This document shows, piece by piece, positions 1-11,110 of a DNA stretch of 64,000 bases. Numbering within the stretch: position 1 is the first letter of the stretch; the number at the start of each line of letters is the position of its first letter. This stretch comes from Maratus speciosus (taxonomy: Eukaryota; Arthropoda; Arachnida; Araneae; Salticidae), in NCBI GenBank assembly GCA_963932465.1, contig OZ010800.1, forward strand, positions 97,545,307 through 97,609,306. The letters are read 5' to 3'. Below the pieces are notes generated by a model. It saw only the letters and a program-made list of their open reading frames with translations, searched no databases and was not told the origin of the DNA. The position numbers were made by a program, and so were the translations under genes.

Positions 1-591
1 AGAAACTCCGATGGAAAAATTTTCAAGGTATCTAGTTTAAAATATTTTCCTGGATTCTTTGTAAGATTGAAATATAAACTTAATAAATTCAGTATCTCTT
101 ATGGCTAAAACTTCCATAAAATTAAAAAGCATACTCTATAAGAAAATAGTTCCAATAGAAACCGATCAATTATTAGGTGTGCATGAAATACTTTCACGAA
201 ACATTATGGAACATTGCAATATTATATAGTAATAACAAATAGAAAGTTTAAAATGAGGATAAAAAAAACATACAGCATATACCAAATACAACAAGAGAAC
301 TATAGTTTTACCCAGAGTAAATAAGAAAGAACCTTTACATATTGATTTTAAAAATAGTAGAATAATTTATCCATCAAGTTTTTATTTCCCATCCATTAAC
401 CGAAAATGAATAGAATTTTGTTTTGTTCAGCAATAATATATGCAATGATTCAGCATCTTTGGAATAACCCACAATTTGGAATGAGATACTTTACAAAATA
501 AAACAAGTTAGAAATTGCTCGTCAAACGTGGCAAATGAGGGTACTTTAAGCGCTACTTAAATTACTTGCTGAGCACCCTTAAAGCGAAACT
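1..591. other. A+T-rich DNA, no feature recognised
   Basis: I see no open frame of useful length, no terminal inverted repeat and no clear internal duplication here. The last ~60 bases lead into the dispersed repeat that begins near 592. Confidence 0.4.
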
Positions 592-1119
592 CGTGCGTAA
601 CGGAAAAAATGCGATTTTCTCAAAAACTATGTGATCTAGGTTAAACGCTATAGTTCTTCCGCAAGGTTAAAATAAACTTCTTCTACCACTATTTGTTTCC
701 GAATTTTAATATAGTAGATTCGGAAACGGGGGTGGGAACCTATTTTTGCACTACATTTTAGAAGATATATCTATGAAAATATATTACCTAAAGTTCAAAC
801 GAACGTATTTTTCTGTTCGGCATTACGAAAGCTTTCACACGATACCCACCACGATACATATAAAAAAAATTCTATTTTCAAGAAACTTAATTACCCCCCC
901 CCCCCCACACACACACACACAAAAAAAAAACATTTTTCCTTAAAATATTTTTAATTGGTTAATAATCAATAAATACGTGTACCAATAGCCTTTATTACTT
1001 TGCCAAATTTGAACATTCCTCATTGCATAGTTTACGAGAAAAACGGCTGTGATAAACGGACAGCCGAGTGACATTATAATGGTTCCGTTTATGTTTTTTA
1101 AGAGCGGAAACCTAAAAAG
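592..1119 (+). repeat. Dispersed repeat family A, copy 1
   Basis: This ~530-bp stretch is collinear with 5061-5745. Shared blocks include the AATGCGATTTTCTCAAAA-like start, ATAGCCTTTATTACTT, a CATAGTTTACGAG block and a terminal hairpin with GGTTCCG at one side and CGGAAACC at the other. It contains a C-run followed by a short (CA)n. The terminal hairpin plus imperfect GACAGACGGAC-type sequence is common at the ends of arthropod dispersed repeats, but I cannot assign the family. The small open frames on both strands here are incidental. Confidence 0.7.
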
Positions 1120-1128
1120 TGAGTCGAA

Positions 1129-1476
1129 AGTTCCAATCCGGAAACTTTCTTCTTTCTCATACATGTTAATATTTCAAAAAGTTGTTATACATGTTAATAC
1201 TTCCGTGTTATTACTCCAATACTACACCAAGTTTGATTTTCATCTTACGACCTTGCTTCATTTTACTAATCGCAGTAAAAAAGATTTAATCTTGATCATA
1301 ATATTTAACTAGTTGGTTGTGCCATTCCGAACACTTTCTTCTATCTCATACATCTTAATATTTCAATATGTAGATGCAAATGTTAATACTTCAATATTAT
1401 TAGTTCAATACTATATAACCTTTCATTTCATTTTAAATTTCTGCTTCAGTCAATTAATCAGAGTAAAAGTATTAAT
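1129..1476. repeat. Diverged tandem duplication, ~189-bp unit
   Basis: Two adjacent units share an ACTTTCTTCT(T/A)TCTCATACAT block (at ~1144 and ~1333), followed by TTAATATTTCAA and a TTAGTTCAATACTA-type block. Divergence is moderate, so this is an old duplication. No coding potential is visible. Confidence 0.6.
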
Positions 1477-1494
1477 TAAATAAAAAAAAAAAAA

Positions 1495-2024
1495 AACCGA
1501 CTGCTAAAAAGCGAACCAATTATTTCTCATCAATGTGAAACTATTTTTTATATTACTTACCTATTTTTTATTTACTTGTATTGAGAACTTTTAAGTTGTA
1601 TTTAGTTGTGTCCCAATCTATAAACATTGTTTTGATGAGGCATGTAGAAATCTATGAAGGTTAGAGTTGCAGTAACGCTGGAGATCCTACCTCACAACTT
1701 CCAGGTTGTGTAATATTTAAACGGAGCTTCGGAGGAGAAGAAAATGAAGCGATGAAACATCGTCTTCATTTTGAAAGACCTATCCAATGATATGCGACTC
1801 AATATGGTGCGTAAAAATATTTTCTAGTCTCTACAGCCATTTTGTATTTTACGGCCGTATTTTGAATTTCTTAAAACAAAATCTAGACTATAACCATCGG
1901 ACGGTTAAGACGAATCTATAGAGATCTCATTTATCCATCCAGCCGTTGGGATGTTTCGAGGGTATAAAGAAATCCACATGCCCAGATACGCGTGAAACAC
2001 ATAACCCTTCTTGGCAGTCGGGTT
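1495..2024 (-). mobile_element. CCCGACTG MITE, copy 1
   Basis: A ~530-bp element bounded by CCGACTGC on the left and GGCAGTCGGGTT on the right, so it has short TIRs. It is homologous over its whole length, in reverse orientation, to 17402-17934. Shared internal landmarks are the CACAACTTCCAGGTTGTGTAATATTT block, the GCCATTTTG...GGCCGT block and the CCCTTCTTGGCAGTCGGGTT end. It has no transposase, so it is a non-autonomous DNA element. The superfamily is not clear from its termini. Confidence 0.75.
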
Positions 2025-2119
2025 AAAAAGAGTTAATCTCGTCCATGATATTTATAAAAATTAATAATTTTTCGTTTTTCTTTTCTACATCAGCTGTTTG
2101 CCAATAGCGGGCTTAGCAG

Positions 2120-2620
2120 GATGCGTAGTTGTCGTCGCTGCACGAGTGACCGGTGTACAATATAACTTCAAAAAATCGAGAAAAATTATGCAAGTATCGC
2201 TATTACAGCGATCGAATATTTCGAAATTCAAGGAAGGCCTGCTTGACCTAGCCAAAAACTTAAATATGAAATTTGGTTCATTTCTTTGCATAACCTCATA
2301 CACTTTTCATGGTAAAATATTGGAAATAGCACAAAAATCGCTATTACAGCGACCCCTGTCAGCGGAATATTTCGAAATTCAAGGAAAAAATGTTGGCCAT
2401 AGACAAAAACATACGCAAATAGTTTAATTTAATTCTATGCATAACTTCATACACTTTGTTTCTGTAAAATAATGAAAATGACACAAAATGTGCTATTAAG
2501 CAGAATATTTCCAAATTGAAGGAGAATCTGCTGGCTATAATCAAATATATAGAAAAAAAAATTGGTTCAATTCTATGCATAACTGCATATACTTTTCAAA
2601 GGTACAATGGCGATACACAG
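2120..2620. repeat. Diverged tandem repeat, about 3 units of 140-155 bp
   Basis: The unit landmark TCGCTATTACAGCG or its degenerate form recurs at ~2197, 2338 and 2491. Each is followed by GAATATTTCGAAATTCAAGG-like sequence, then by ATAAC(C/T)(T/G)CATA(C/T)AC. Open frames on both strands span unit boundaries because the units lack stops in register. I do not regard them as genes. Confidence 0.7.
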
Positions 2621-2860
2621 AAAGACAGACATTTTGTATAAACATGTTTTTCTGGAATCTATGTCGCCTTTCACCTCTAAAACGTGTAAAATCATCGAAA
2701 AAAATTTCGATTACAATACTTTCTTCTATTGAAGATGGAACAAAGTAAAAAATCCCTGCCGGCCCGGCCTACAGGCGGAGGTAGATTTCGAAGTTAAGTA
2801 TACTAATTTCACCAACAAAAACTAAATTATAATTAGAGATAAACCCACTTTAACAATTTT
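2621..2860 (+). repeat. Dispersed repeat family R, empty target copy
   Basis: Begins with ACACAGAAAGACAGACA-type sequence and passes a CGATTACAATACTTTCTTC block. It has a GC-rich CTGCCGGCCCGGCC...GGCGGAGG motif at 2756-2800, then TTCGAAGTTAAGTATAC. The reverse complement of 2756-2860 matches the two flanks of the piggyBac-like insertion at 56168-58084, so this copy shows the pre-insertion state. The CAGACAG...CGTCGAAAA...CTTTCT part also recurs near 34500-34625. Confidence 0.7.
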
Positions 2861-3344
2861 AATTGTCCGCTTTTGAGGAGTTTTTATTTCATTTTTATAT
2901 AATAGCTGGTTTTATCAGAATGATGTTAAAGCGGTATTAAAAAAAAAATACTTTTCAATGCTCAACAACTCGAAATTTTCTGGCACATTTTCAGATTCAT
3001 TCTTAATAGAAAAAATATGAAACTTGCTGACGTGATTTTTGAATACATTTATAAGCAACCTGTGTTTTTATTTTTCGTTCAATTAATTGAAACTTTATTT
3101 ATAAACAATTATTTTCTCAGTAGGACAATATTTTTCGCTTCTGACACAATCGCTTCGGGAAATGCCCACTTTGACATCATTTTTTGAAAGATATGATACC
3201 TCTATCAAAAAATAGATCATTACGGTACATATGTAGTTTCTGAATAAGAGAATCTACCAAATGGATGCTATTGAGAGCAAAAATGAATTTAAAAATGAGT
3301 AAGAAAATAAGCAGTTTGGATTTAAATACACCCTTAATAAGATG

Positions 3345-3850
3345 ATTTTTTTTTTCTTCAACCGCTATGTATTTTTAATTTGTTTTTGCTATAAGAATTG
3401 GACCTATCAAAAACTTTGTCTATATAAATGTTGTAGACAATATTTAGATGATATATGATAAATTCATAAGGATTTTATATCTTATGAATTGACGGAGTTA
3501 TGGTTTTTTTTTTCTTCTTCAACCCCCCTTTTTTTTCGTTTTTAATTTTTAATTTATTTTTTGGTACGAATTGGTCCTATCAAAAACTTGTGAATATAAA
3601 AGTTGTAGATAATATTAAGGAGATTTATAATAAAATTAATTGGATTTGATATCTAGAGAATTGACAAAGTTATGATTTTTTTTCTCCCAAAAACCCTATT
3701 TTTTGCGCCCCTTGAGCTAATTTTCAATTTTATCAAAAATCTATCATACATAAATTATTGCCTTTATTTCTAGAAATAATAAAAACTTTAAACTGATTTG
3801 ATATGTACAAAAATTAAGAAGTTATGGTTTTTTTTCGCTTTTCACAAAAC
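3345..3850. repeat. Highly diverged tandem repeat, about 3 units
   Basis: The motif GTTATG(G/A)TTTTTTTT recurs at ~3497, 3669 and 3821. It is preceded by a GAATTGAC(G/A)(G/A)A block and by (T/C)CTATCAAAAAC(T)TT(G) upstream. Spacing of 150-175 bp and high divergence suggest an old array. The stretch 2861-3344 before it shows nothing I can identify. Confidence 0.5.
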
Positions 3851-3986
3851 TCCTCCCTATTATCATCCCCTTGGTCCGATTTTGCCCATTAACGAACTTG
3901 ACCGAGATTTTATGCTCCTTGATTTTATGTATCAATTTGGAAAACATTTGTGCAGAATTGTGGAAATTATCGTGTCCGGAAGAAAG

Positions 3987-3987
<1 letters not shown>

Positions 3988-4026
<39 letters not shown>

Positions 4027-4170
4027 TTATAGATATATAGATAGATAAATTTTTTTACTGATGGTGATTTTGGGTTCTAGGGGTCATGATCGGTGTAGAT
4101 CTGCAAAACATTTTCAGAAATTCCAACATAGGGGAGAATGTAATAGGTAGTATTTCATACTAAATCTACC
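3988..4170 (+). repeat. (AT)n microsatellite and GGGGTCATGATCGGTG repeat
   Basis: About 34 bases of alternating TA lead into a block containing TAGGGGTCATGATCGGTG and then an AATAGGTAG...CTACCTAAAAG inverted pair. The same order (AT tract, GGGGTCATGATCG, GCTACCT...AGGTAGC) recurs at 47555-47730 and 54117-54330, so this is a dispersed repeat associated with an AT microsatellite. Confidence 0.65.
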
Positions 4171-4724
4171 TAAAAGCCGAATTTTCGTAGTTCTGTTGGA
4201 CATCGGCAGCTCGGGCAGATGCATGCACTTCGCATCCAGTTATACCAGCGCTTCACAATCAGTTAACGTTCAACAGAGTGATTAAAAATATTGATTTTAT
4301 TGGTTTTTGCTGAATTTGTAAAAAAGTACTGAATCAATTTTGATGAAAATTGAATGGGACCAGTTCGAGAGTATTCTCTTTCAATTATAAAAACATCACA
4401 TGCTTCGGGTGCTTAGTTTCGGAGTAATCGGTGAACTTACATATCGCAAATATACATACGCATCGAATTGATACCTCGTACTTTTTTTTTAAGTCGGTGA
4501 AAAAAAAAAAAAAAAAAAGAGGAATTTAACATTTCTGCCAAGAACGAAGCGCACTTAGCATTTATAAATTTAACGTGAGAAAATAAATAATGATATAACT
4601 TCTTGCTATTTATAGAAACACATTATCAATAGACAAAATGAAACATCGTGATCCTAAATTACTTTATCCACCAGGTATATAACTTTGTCATTGCGATAGA
4701 TAAAAGCAAGGAATCTAAAAGTCT

Positions 4725-4757
<33 letters not shown>

Positions 4758-5060
4758 GTTAAGTGCAAATATTACTCGTGCACGGCGGTTCAGGACAGTT
4801 AATGCATGAATTAGTAACTGGGCGTTTCATGACATAGTACATATATCATTAAAAGCTATTATATAGGATTTAAAAGCCGACGGGGCATACAGTACGCCGC
4901 CCATGTCTTTTTGTATATCCAAACTGCCCGTGTCTGTCTTTTTACCGACATTTTTTTTTCGAAAACCTTTATCAAAAATCTTTTTATACTTCTGCGACTG
5001 TTGGCACCTACAGTGCTCCACAACACCTTTGCAGAACGACCGCAAATTCAAATTTGTCTG
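4171..5060. other. Unassigned A+T-rich stretch with two poly-A runs
   Basis: Contains A homopolymers near 4500-4518 and 4724-4754. The small minus-strand frame at 4827-5051 resembles no family I know. I see no TIRs or tandem structure. Confidence 0.35.
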
Positions 5061-5745
5061 TAATGAAAAATGAGTGTGAAAAATGCGGTTTTCTCAAAAG
5101 CTATGCGACTTGGGGTAATCGCTATAGTTTTCCTGCAAGGTTTAAATTAATGTTTACTACCTCTAATTTTTTCATAATTTTAGTCTCAGTAGATTCGAAA
5201 ATAGTTAAGGGGTGAGGGGGGGGGGATATTTTTACATTACATCGTCGACGATATCTCCGACAATAGAATGAGATTAAAACAAATGTATTTTAGAGTTTCA
5301 CAGTAAGAGAGCTTCCACACAACACAACACGATATACATTTTTTTCTACAAGTAACTTAATTAGCCCCTCTACATTTTTCCTAAATATATCTGTGAAAGG
5401 TCAATAATTTATAAATATGTGGGCCAATAGCCTTTATTACTTCAGAGAATTTGAACTTTTGACTTTTCATAGTTTACGAGTGAAGTGGCTGTGACAGACG
5501 GACAAACAGACAGACACTCGAGTGATCTTATAATGGTTCGGTTTTTACCGTAATTTTGCACGTATCCGCCGCGGCTTAGTTAAGTCTTTTTCATACCGGA
5601 AATTGTATTAAAAAATAATTCAAATAAGTGCTAAGCAGAAGTAAGTCACATTTTATTTAAAATTAATTCTGGTAGGAAATTGAGTTATCTGAGGTGCGGC
5701 GGATAAGCGCGAAATTACTGTACTTTTTAAATATGGAACCCTAAA
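5061..5745 (+). repeat. Dispersed repeat family A, copy 2, interrupted by a MITE
   Basis: Collinear with 592-1119 up to the terminal hairpin. The hairpin's left arm (GGTTCGGTTTT) lies at ~5535-5545 and its right arm (GGAACCCTAAAA) at ~5734-5745. The 173-bp MITE at 5548-5720 separates them. Confidence 0.75.
5548..5720. mobile_element. 173-bp MITE with TA target duplication
   Basis: The left end CCGTAATTTTGCACGTATCC and the inverted right end GGATAAGCGCGAAATTACTG form imperfect TIRs of ~25 bp that extend into CGCCGC. TA lies at 5546-5547 and 5721-5722. The element sits inside the hairpin loop of family A copy 2, and family A copy 1 lacks it. The TA duplication suggests mobilisation by a mariner/Tc1/pogo-type transposase, which is inference. 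Confidence 0.8.
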
Positions 5746-6712
5746 ATAATTTGAAAACAGAGTATATTTGGAAAATTTAATTTATTAATTTCTGTACTAA
5801 GTACATAAATCCTTTTATATGCACGTTTAACAGAATGAGTGATTAATGGCTAAAAAAAATGATAATATAATGTGAAGTAATTACACAATTTTAGATAAAT
5901 TGATTTTAAGAGTTGAGTAATATTTGAAACCTATTTAAATAAATCATTTCATATTTCGGCCAATAATACTGACAATGTGACATTAATTAAATTAATATGA
6001 TAAAATAAACGATAACATTACTCATTGGTATTGATGGCAACTTACTATTTATACTATTAATGGCAACTTACTCATTACTATTGATGGAAGCGTAAGCATT
6101 AGCCAAAAGAGAATAAAATATAACATGATCGTTCATTAACTTTTAGGATAATTTGATGATGTATTTTATGATTGCGGCAAATAAAAGTAGCTATCTAAAT
6201 GTCTCTATAATAGATAAAAACTGAATGGGGAAAGGAAAATGTCTTTCACTCATAAACGTAGAATACCGTTTATATGCATTGTTAAAAGAACAAGTTACTA
6301 ATTTTTGTAATAAAATAAAAGTAAAAAGCGCTGATGAAACTGTGTTAACTAAATTGTGTTTAAGTTCAGAACAATGTAAAACTGCATAATGATTTTTCTT
6401 TTGTTTTGACCATTTTGGCTAATCTAATTGATTAATTAATGTGAGAAACACATAATTTCATTTATATTCTCATACAAAATAAGTTTATAATATTTAGAAC
6501 TAAAGAAAATGCAACTAGCAGTAATAAATTAATTTTAATTTATTTTCAAGTATGGAGTGATACTTTACATCTATTTATCGATAAAAATTCTAATTTCGGC
6601 CAGTAATGTTTAAAATACAACATTTATAATTGTCTGAGCGAAGCGAAGGCTAATACTCAGCGAAATATTACTGTCCGGACACATTACAGCTACGATGGAT
6701 ATTAACGCCATG
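5746..6712. other. A+T-rich stretch with weak duplications
   Basis: A TTTCGGCCA(A/G)TAAT block occurs at ~5957 and ~6595, and TGATGGCAACTTACT occurs twice near 6033-6080. These suggest very old duplications. A short GAGCGAAGCGAAGGCTAATACTC hairpin lies near 6637. No gene is visible. Confidence 0.35.
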
Positions 6713-7020
6713 TCCTACTAAAAAAAAAGCCTAATAAAAACCTTTCGTCAAGCATAACTCAGAAAATATTTGTCGGATTTCGTTTCTGATTGCACCAGAA
6801 CGTACCTATTAAGGCCACCTACTGAATGCACCTACTATGAAAAATAAGTTCCAAACCGTTTAAAAATTATATTAAAAAAACTGTATAAAAAAGCACAATT
6901 TATCTGCATACGTCACAGAAATTTGGTGTGCGTCACTTTCACTGGTCGACGTTTTCGTAGACAACTGGTTTGAACGCATGGAGCAAATAAAAAAAAATAC
7001 GCACGCAGTAATATTGAATA
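6713..7020 (+). repeat. Dispersed repeat family B, copy 1
   Basis: About 300 bp collinear with 31292-31600. Both contain CCTTTCGTCAAGCATAACTC, a GCACAATTTATCTGCATACG block, GTGCGTCACTTTCAC and GACAACTGGTTTGAAC. Because both copies share these blocks, the small minus-strand frames seen in each look repeat-derived. No TIR is obvious. Confidence 0.7.
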
Positions 7021-7118
7021 GATCAGTATCAACCACGTGATCACAAACCTTGCAAAAACCTGTGGCAACCAGTTTTGGTGGGAAAAAAAATAATAATACA
7101 GTACCACGGTGACCGTTT

Positions 7119-7169
7119 TTAGCCTGTTGTATAAAATTTGGTCTGTTGTATGATATACAACAGGCTAAA
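7119..7169. repeat. Short inverted repeat (hairpin)
   Basis: TTTAGCCTGTTGTAT is followed after ~22 bases by ATACAACAGGCTAAA. The perfect 15-bp stem lies in otherwise featureless DNA. It may be the end of a small transposon, and its role is unknown. Confidence 0.6.
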
Positions 7170-7384
7170 TTCGGCTAAAAACTCAGGCTAAAATATAGTT
7201 GTCAGTCTATCGACTGGAAATTAACAGATTTTTTTAATACTCGTATAACGAAATTTAGAAACGATTGTGGATGATTAAAACAAAAGACATGTGTGTTTAT
7301 TGCTCCGGGAGGTTATCTTTCTCTGGATGTCTGTCTGTCTATCATACAGCATGCAATTTTCTTGTAAAGGATGATATTATTATG

Positions 7385-7729
7385 TAGTAAAACATCCATA
7401 ACGGGCACACCCGATTAGTGGACACCTTTATTTAGCGGGCATTTTTTCTATTACCAACCCTTAAATAGCTGTACATTTTTTACTCTCAGTAGCGGACACC
7501 TCCAAATAGAGGAAAAATTCTGCCCTCCCGAGGTGTTCGCTATTCAGAGATTTTACTGGTAAAACCTCCATAACGGACACACCCGATTAGCGGATACCTC
7601 TATTAGCGCACATTTTTTCGATTACCAACACTTAAGTAACTGTACATGTTTTACTCTCAGTAGCGGACACCTCCAAATAGAGGACAAATTCTGCATTCTT
7701 GAGGTGTCCGTTATTCAGAGGTTTTACTG
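7385..7729. mobile_element. Tandem dimer of a ~172-bp pogo-like MITE
   Basis: Two head-to-tail units share TAAAAC(A/C)TCCATAACGG near 7388 and 7560, CAGTAGCGGACACCTCCAAA, and a right end reading ATTCAGAG(A/G)TTTTACTG. The ends CAGTAAAACCTC and GAGGTTTTACTG resemble pogo/Tigger-type termini, and TA follows the last unit. The right end of unit 1 abuts the left end of unit 2 at ~7555-7560 (TTTTACTGGTAAAAC), so the two appear to share or fuse one terminus. Confidence 0.75.
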
Positions 7730-7874
7730 TATACATTATTGATAGTTATTTTACAAGGCCGAACAAAAGAATAAGAATATATGAAACGAATATAAACTAA
7801 ATTTGGTATTGGTAGATCGCTGATGGTAATGCAATTTTAGGATGTTGTTAGAGTCATCCACAGCATGTTTTTAG

Positions 7875-8650
7875 AGTTTCGTTCATCTAACGAAACCCGA
7901 CCTGTCTCACTCCTTTGTCTGTCTGTCTGTCTGTCCTTCTGTCACAGAGCCCGTTCTCAGAAACTATATATGTCGGAGACATGAAATTTTGCATACTTAT
8001 AGCTGAACACCTCACATCAAACGACAAATAATAAAACTTTGAAAAAGTCTATTATTTAACCCTCTGGGCTCTAACTTGTGTATTTTAAGCAATTTTTCTA
8101 ACTCAGTCCCTAATTAAGTTGGAGACATGAAATTTTGCATACTTTGTAGCTGAACACCTCACGTCAAACGACAAATAATAAAATTTTTAAAAAGTCCAAT
8201 ATTTAACCCTCTGGGCTCTAACTTGTGTATTTTAAGCAATTTTCCTAACTCAGCCCCTAATTAAGTTGGAGACATGAAGTTTTGCATACATATAGTTGAA
8301 CACCTCACATCAAACGACAAATAATAAAATTTAAAAAAAGTCTAATATTTAACCCTCTGGGCTCTAACTTGTGTATTTTAAGCAATTTTTCTAACTCAGC
8401 CCCTAATTAAGTTGGAGACATGAAGTTTTGCATACATATAGTTGAACACCTCACATCAAACGACAAATAATAAAATTTAAAAAAAGTCTAATATTTAACC
8501 CTCTAGGCTCTAACTTGTGTATTTTAAGCAATTTTTCTAACTCAGCCCCTAATTAAGTTGGAGACATGAAATTTTGCATACTTATAGCTGAACATCTCAC
8601 ATGAAACGACAAATAATAAAATTTTGAAAAAGTCTAATATTTAACCTCTA
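7875..8650 (+). repeat. 146-bp tandem array with leading hairpin
   Basis: GTTTCGTTCATCTAACGAAAC (7877-7897) forms an 8-bp stem-loop. A (TGTC)n tract follows, and then about 4.6 copies of a 146-bp unit. The GGAGACATGAA landmark lies at 7975, 8121, 8268, 8414 and 8560. Units are much more alike than most repeats in the window, so this array is relatively young or homogenised. It ends where the Helitron-related segment begins. Confidence 0.85.
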
Positions 8651-9419
8651 ATATTTTGTCTCGCGAAATTTTTTAATTTTAACTGTTTTGCAATATTACT
8701 TTTTGTTCATTTTGCATAATAAGTGTAATGTGACGTAATTTCTTCTATTTAAGACTTCTAACGCATGTTAATGAATTTATTTTACAATATCCTTTCTCTT
8801 TTAAAATTCACATGTAAATATAGTTTTTGTGGCGTAATTTCCAATAAGTGCCTGCTTGCTATACCTATTTTTTCAATTCTTATTTGAATGTTTTTTTCTG
8901 TTTATAATAGTAACGTGTAAATATTTTTTTTTATTTGAAGCAAACATTATTGTTTGCGCCGTTTATACAGTTGGCAACAGTTTAATTTAATACCATTTTC
9001 TAAAATATGTAAAAAAATATCTGTCGAAGTGCTGAATATTTGAATTTAAAATAGAAATAAAACCTCAAAAATGAGTCAAATTAAAATAATTAATGGAATC
9101 TGAACACCGGGATCATCTATTGAATAAAATGATATAAAAATGATTAAATTCCCATGTATAGTTTTTGCTCCTATTAAAACTTTTTTAATGGAACGATTTT
9201 GTCCAAATTTAGCATTATATATCTCTTAAAATAATTTTTCGATTTGAAAACTATATGCATCAGCGTATTGATCAAACCTATCTCTATAATACCACCGGCT
9301 TTCATATTTTTGTATGCAATAGTTTTCTTAATATTAACGAAGAAAGACATCCGGTCACAAAAAATTCAAAACCGGCGGCGGCGGTGACAGCGTTAGCTAC
9401 TTTTTGTAGAATAGAGAGA
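8650..9419 (-). mobile_element. Non-autonomous Helitron relative HelN-1, truncated
   Basis: Homologous to 25440-26370 (same orientation) and to 35270-36300 (inverted). Shared landmarks include ACGTGTAAATATTTTTT, TTGGCAACAGTTTAA, AATATCTCTTAAAATAA and TTAACGAAGAAAGAC. Its minus-strand 5' end is probably TCTCTCTATTCTAC at 9419, by comparison with the intact copy at 35248. The base before it is G where A is expected. The 3' half and CTAG end are missing, replaced by the 146-bp array. Confidence 0.65.
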
Positions 9420-9629
9420 CATATAAAAACGAAAACTTGTCTATCTGTCTGTTTGTAATTCTATAAAAATCCAGAATTTGGAAGCCAAAATTGTGAAAAG
9501 ATACGTACATGTGCATTAAAACATGGCCGAGGCAATTAATGTAATCCGGAATCGAAATAATTTATAGTTAATTTTTAATTAATAAAAAACCACCAATTTA
9601 ACAGCAATTTCTTATCAAATTTAAACATT

Positions 9630-10040
9630 TTTCGTTATAGCAGTTGCCAACAATAAAATTATTACTACAACAATTAATTTTCTACTGCAAGATTTCCACA
9701 TGAAAAATGAAAATGAAATAAATAGTTTGCCGAATTAAAAAAAAAAAAAAAAAAAGGTGAATATTACATCATAACTTTTCTATTGCAAGATATTCAAGTG
9801 AAAAATGAAAAATGAAAATGAAATAAATAGTTTGACGAATTTAAAAAAAAGTGAATATAACTTCATAACTTTTCTATTTCAATGTTTCCACTTGAAAGAG
9901 GAAAATATTACGTCATATCGGAAATATAAAGGACGTGTTGGATATAGTATAACGTCATATGAGTGTGAAAAACGTATTGAAGCATGATGCAACCCGATTA
10001 GGGAAATATTGGCGTATTTTAGTATTATTGCTCCAATTAT
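9630..10040 (+). repeat. Dispersed repeat family C, copy 1
   Basis: Matches 55650-55995 from GTTATAGCAGTTGCCAACAA through the recurring AATAAATAGTTTG(A/C)CGAATT block to TCATAT(C/T)GGAAATATAA and AACGTCATATGAGT. The AAATGAAATAAATAGTTTG block is itself duplicated near 9706 and 9811. The 60-codon frame here is not conserved in the other copy. Confidence 0.65.
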
Positions 10041-10276
10041 AAATTGAAATAAGTTCATTTATAGCTGTATTCTTTTCCGTCTGTTATATACATTTATACA
10101 TTTTTATATAGCGTTTTCATATGATTCATTTATACAACATTTCGACGGCTTTTTTAAATGTTTGTTTTGTGTTGTATGTTAAATTTTGAAATTAATTTTT
10201 CAGAACAAACATCCTTCAAATTCTGGGCAACACCGGGCACTTTAGTTTGTAACAGAAAAATGGCTTTTGTATCTGT

Positions 10277-11110
10277 ATATCTAATGCTAATATTATAAAG
10301 CGTTATAATATTATAAAATGTATAATACTATTAATGCTTGTACGTTTGTGAGGTGTTATCTCTGAAGCTACATAGCCAACTTAAAAAAATGTTGATGGCC
10401 ATCTCTGCTCCAAAAAAAGACTATATTTTATATCAGTGCAAGAACCTACATCGCTGCAGGAGCAAAGAAGTTCTAAAATTGCGATTTCTGCGATATTGAT
10501 TGGGTTAGACACTGGTGCGGTAGTTACTTTTAAGATGTAAAAACTGGTAATGAACGCTCTCTGAAAGGTTCAATTTGACGGATAAACGTAAAAATTTCTA
10601 GAAAGGTTCTAAACTATGATTTATTTGGAATACTGAAATTTTTGGGATACTGTTGGGAGTTAGAAACTCGAACTTTGGCATGGTAGTAATTTATAAGATG
10701 TAAATGCTCGTTATAGAACGAATTCTAAAAAATCGAAAGACTAAACAAAGCGGAAAAAGATCTAAAGATGATCTACGTAACGAAGTACATGGAATTGTTA
10801 GGAATATAAACATGAAAATTGACATGGCTGTATTTATCATGATGTAAGTTCTCGCAATAGAACAATTTCTAAAAATGTCGCTGTATAAAACAGTGCAGAA
10901 ACAAAAAACTTTCGAAAATTTTCTATTTCTGTGTTACTGCTGAGCCCAAAATCTTCAAATTTTGCTTCGGATTAGTTTTAAAATATACAATTGTCTCTAT
11001 GAATGGTTTCTAAAAAATTTAAAATTTAAAAAGATGAAATGAACGGAAAGCGATCTCAATTACCATTAATTTGGAATTATTAGGTATAGCAACTTTAAAT
11101 ATTTCATAAT
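10277..11110 (+). mobile_element. Possible Helitron 5' region with a ~157-bp diverged array
   Basis: TCTAATGCTAATATTATAAAG at ~10280 followed by GTTTGTGAGG...ATCTCTGAAGC resembles the 5' start of a widespread arthropod Helitron type (family knowledge; I cannot align it). From ~10440 to 11100 a strongly diverged unit recurs, with (A/G)AGATGTAA near 10531 and 10691 and ATGATGTAA near 10848. Each is followed by a TAGAACG/ATGAACG-like block. No convincing CTRR end is visible at the right. Confidence 0.4.
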
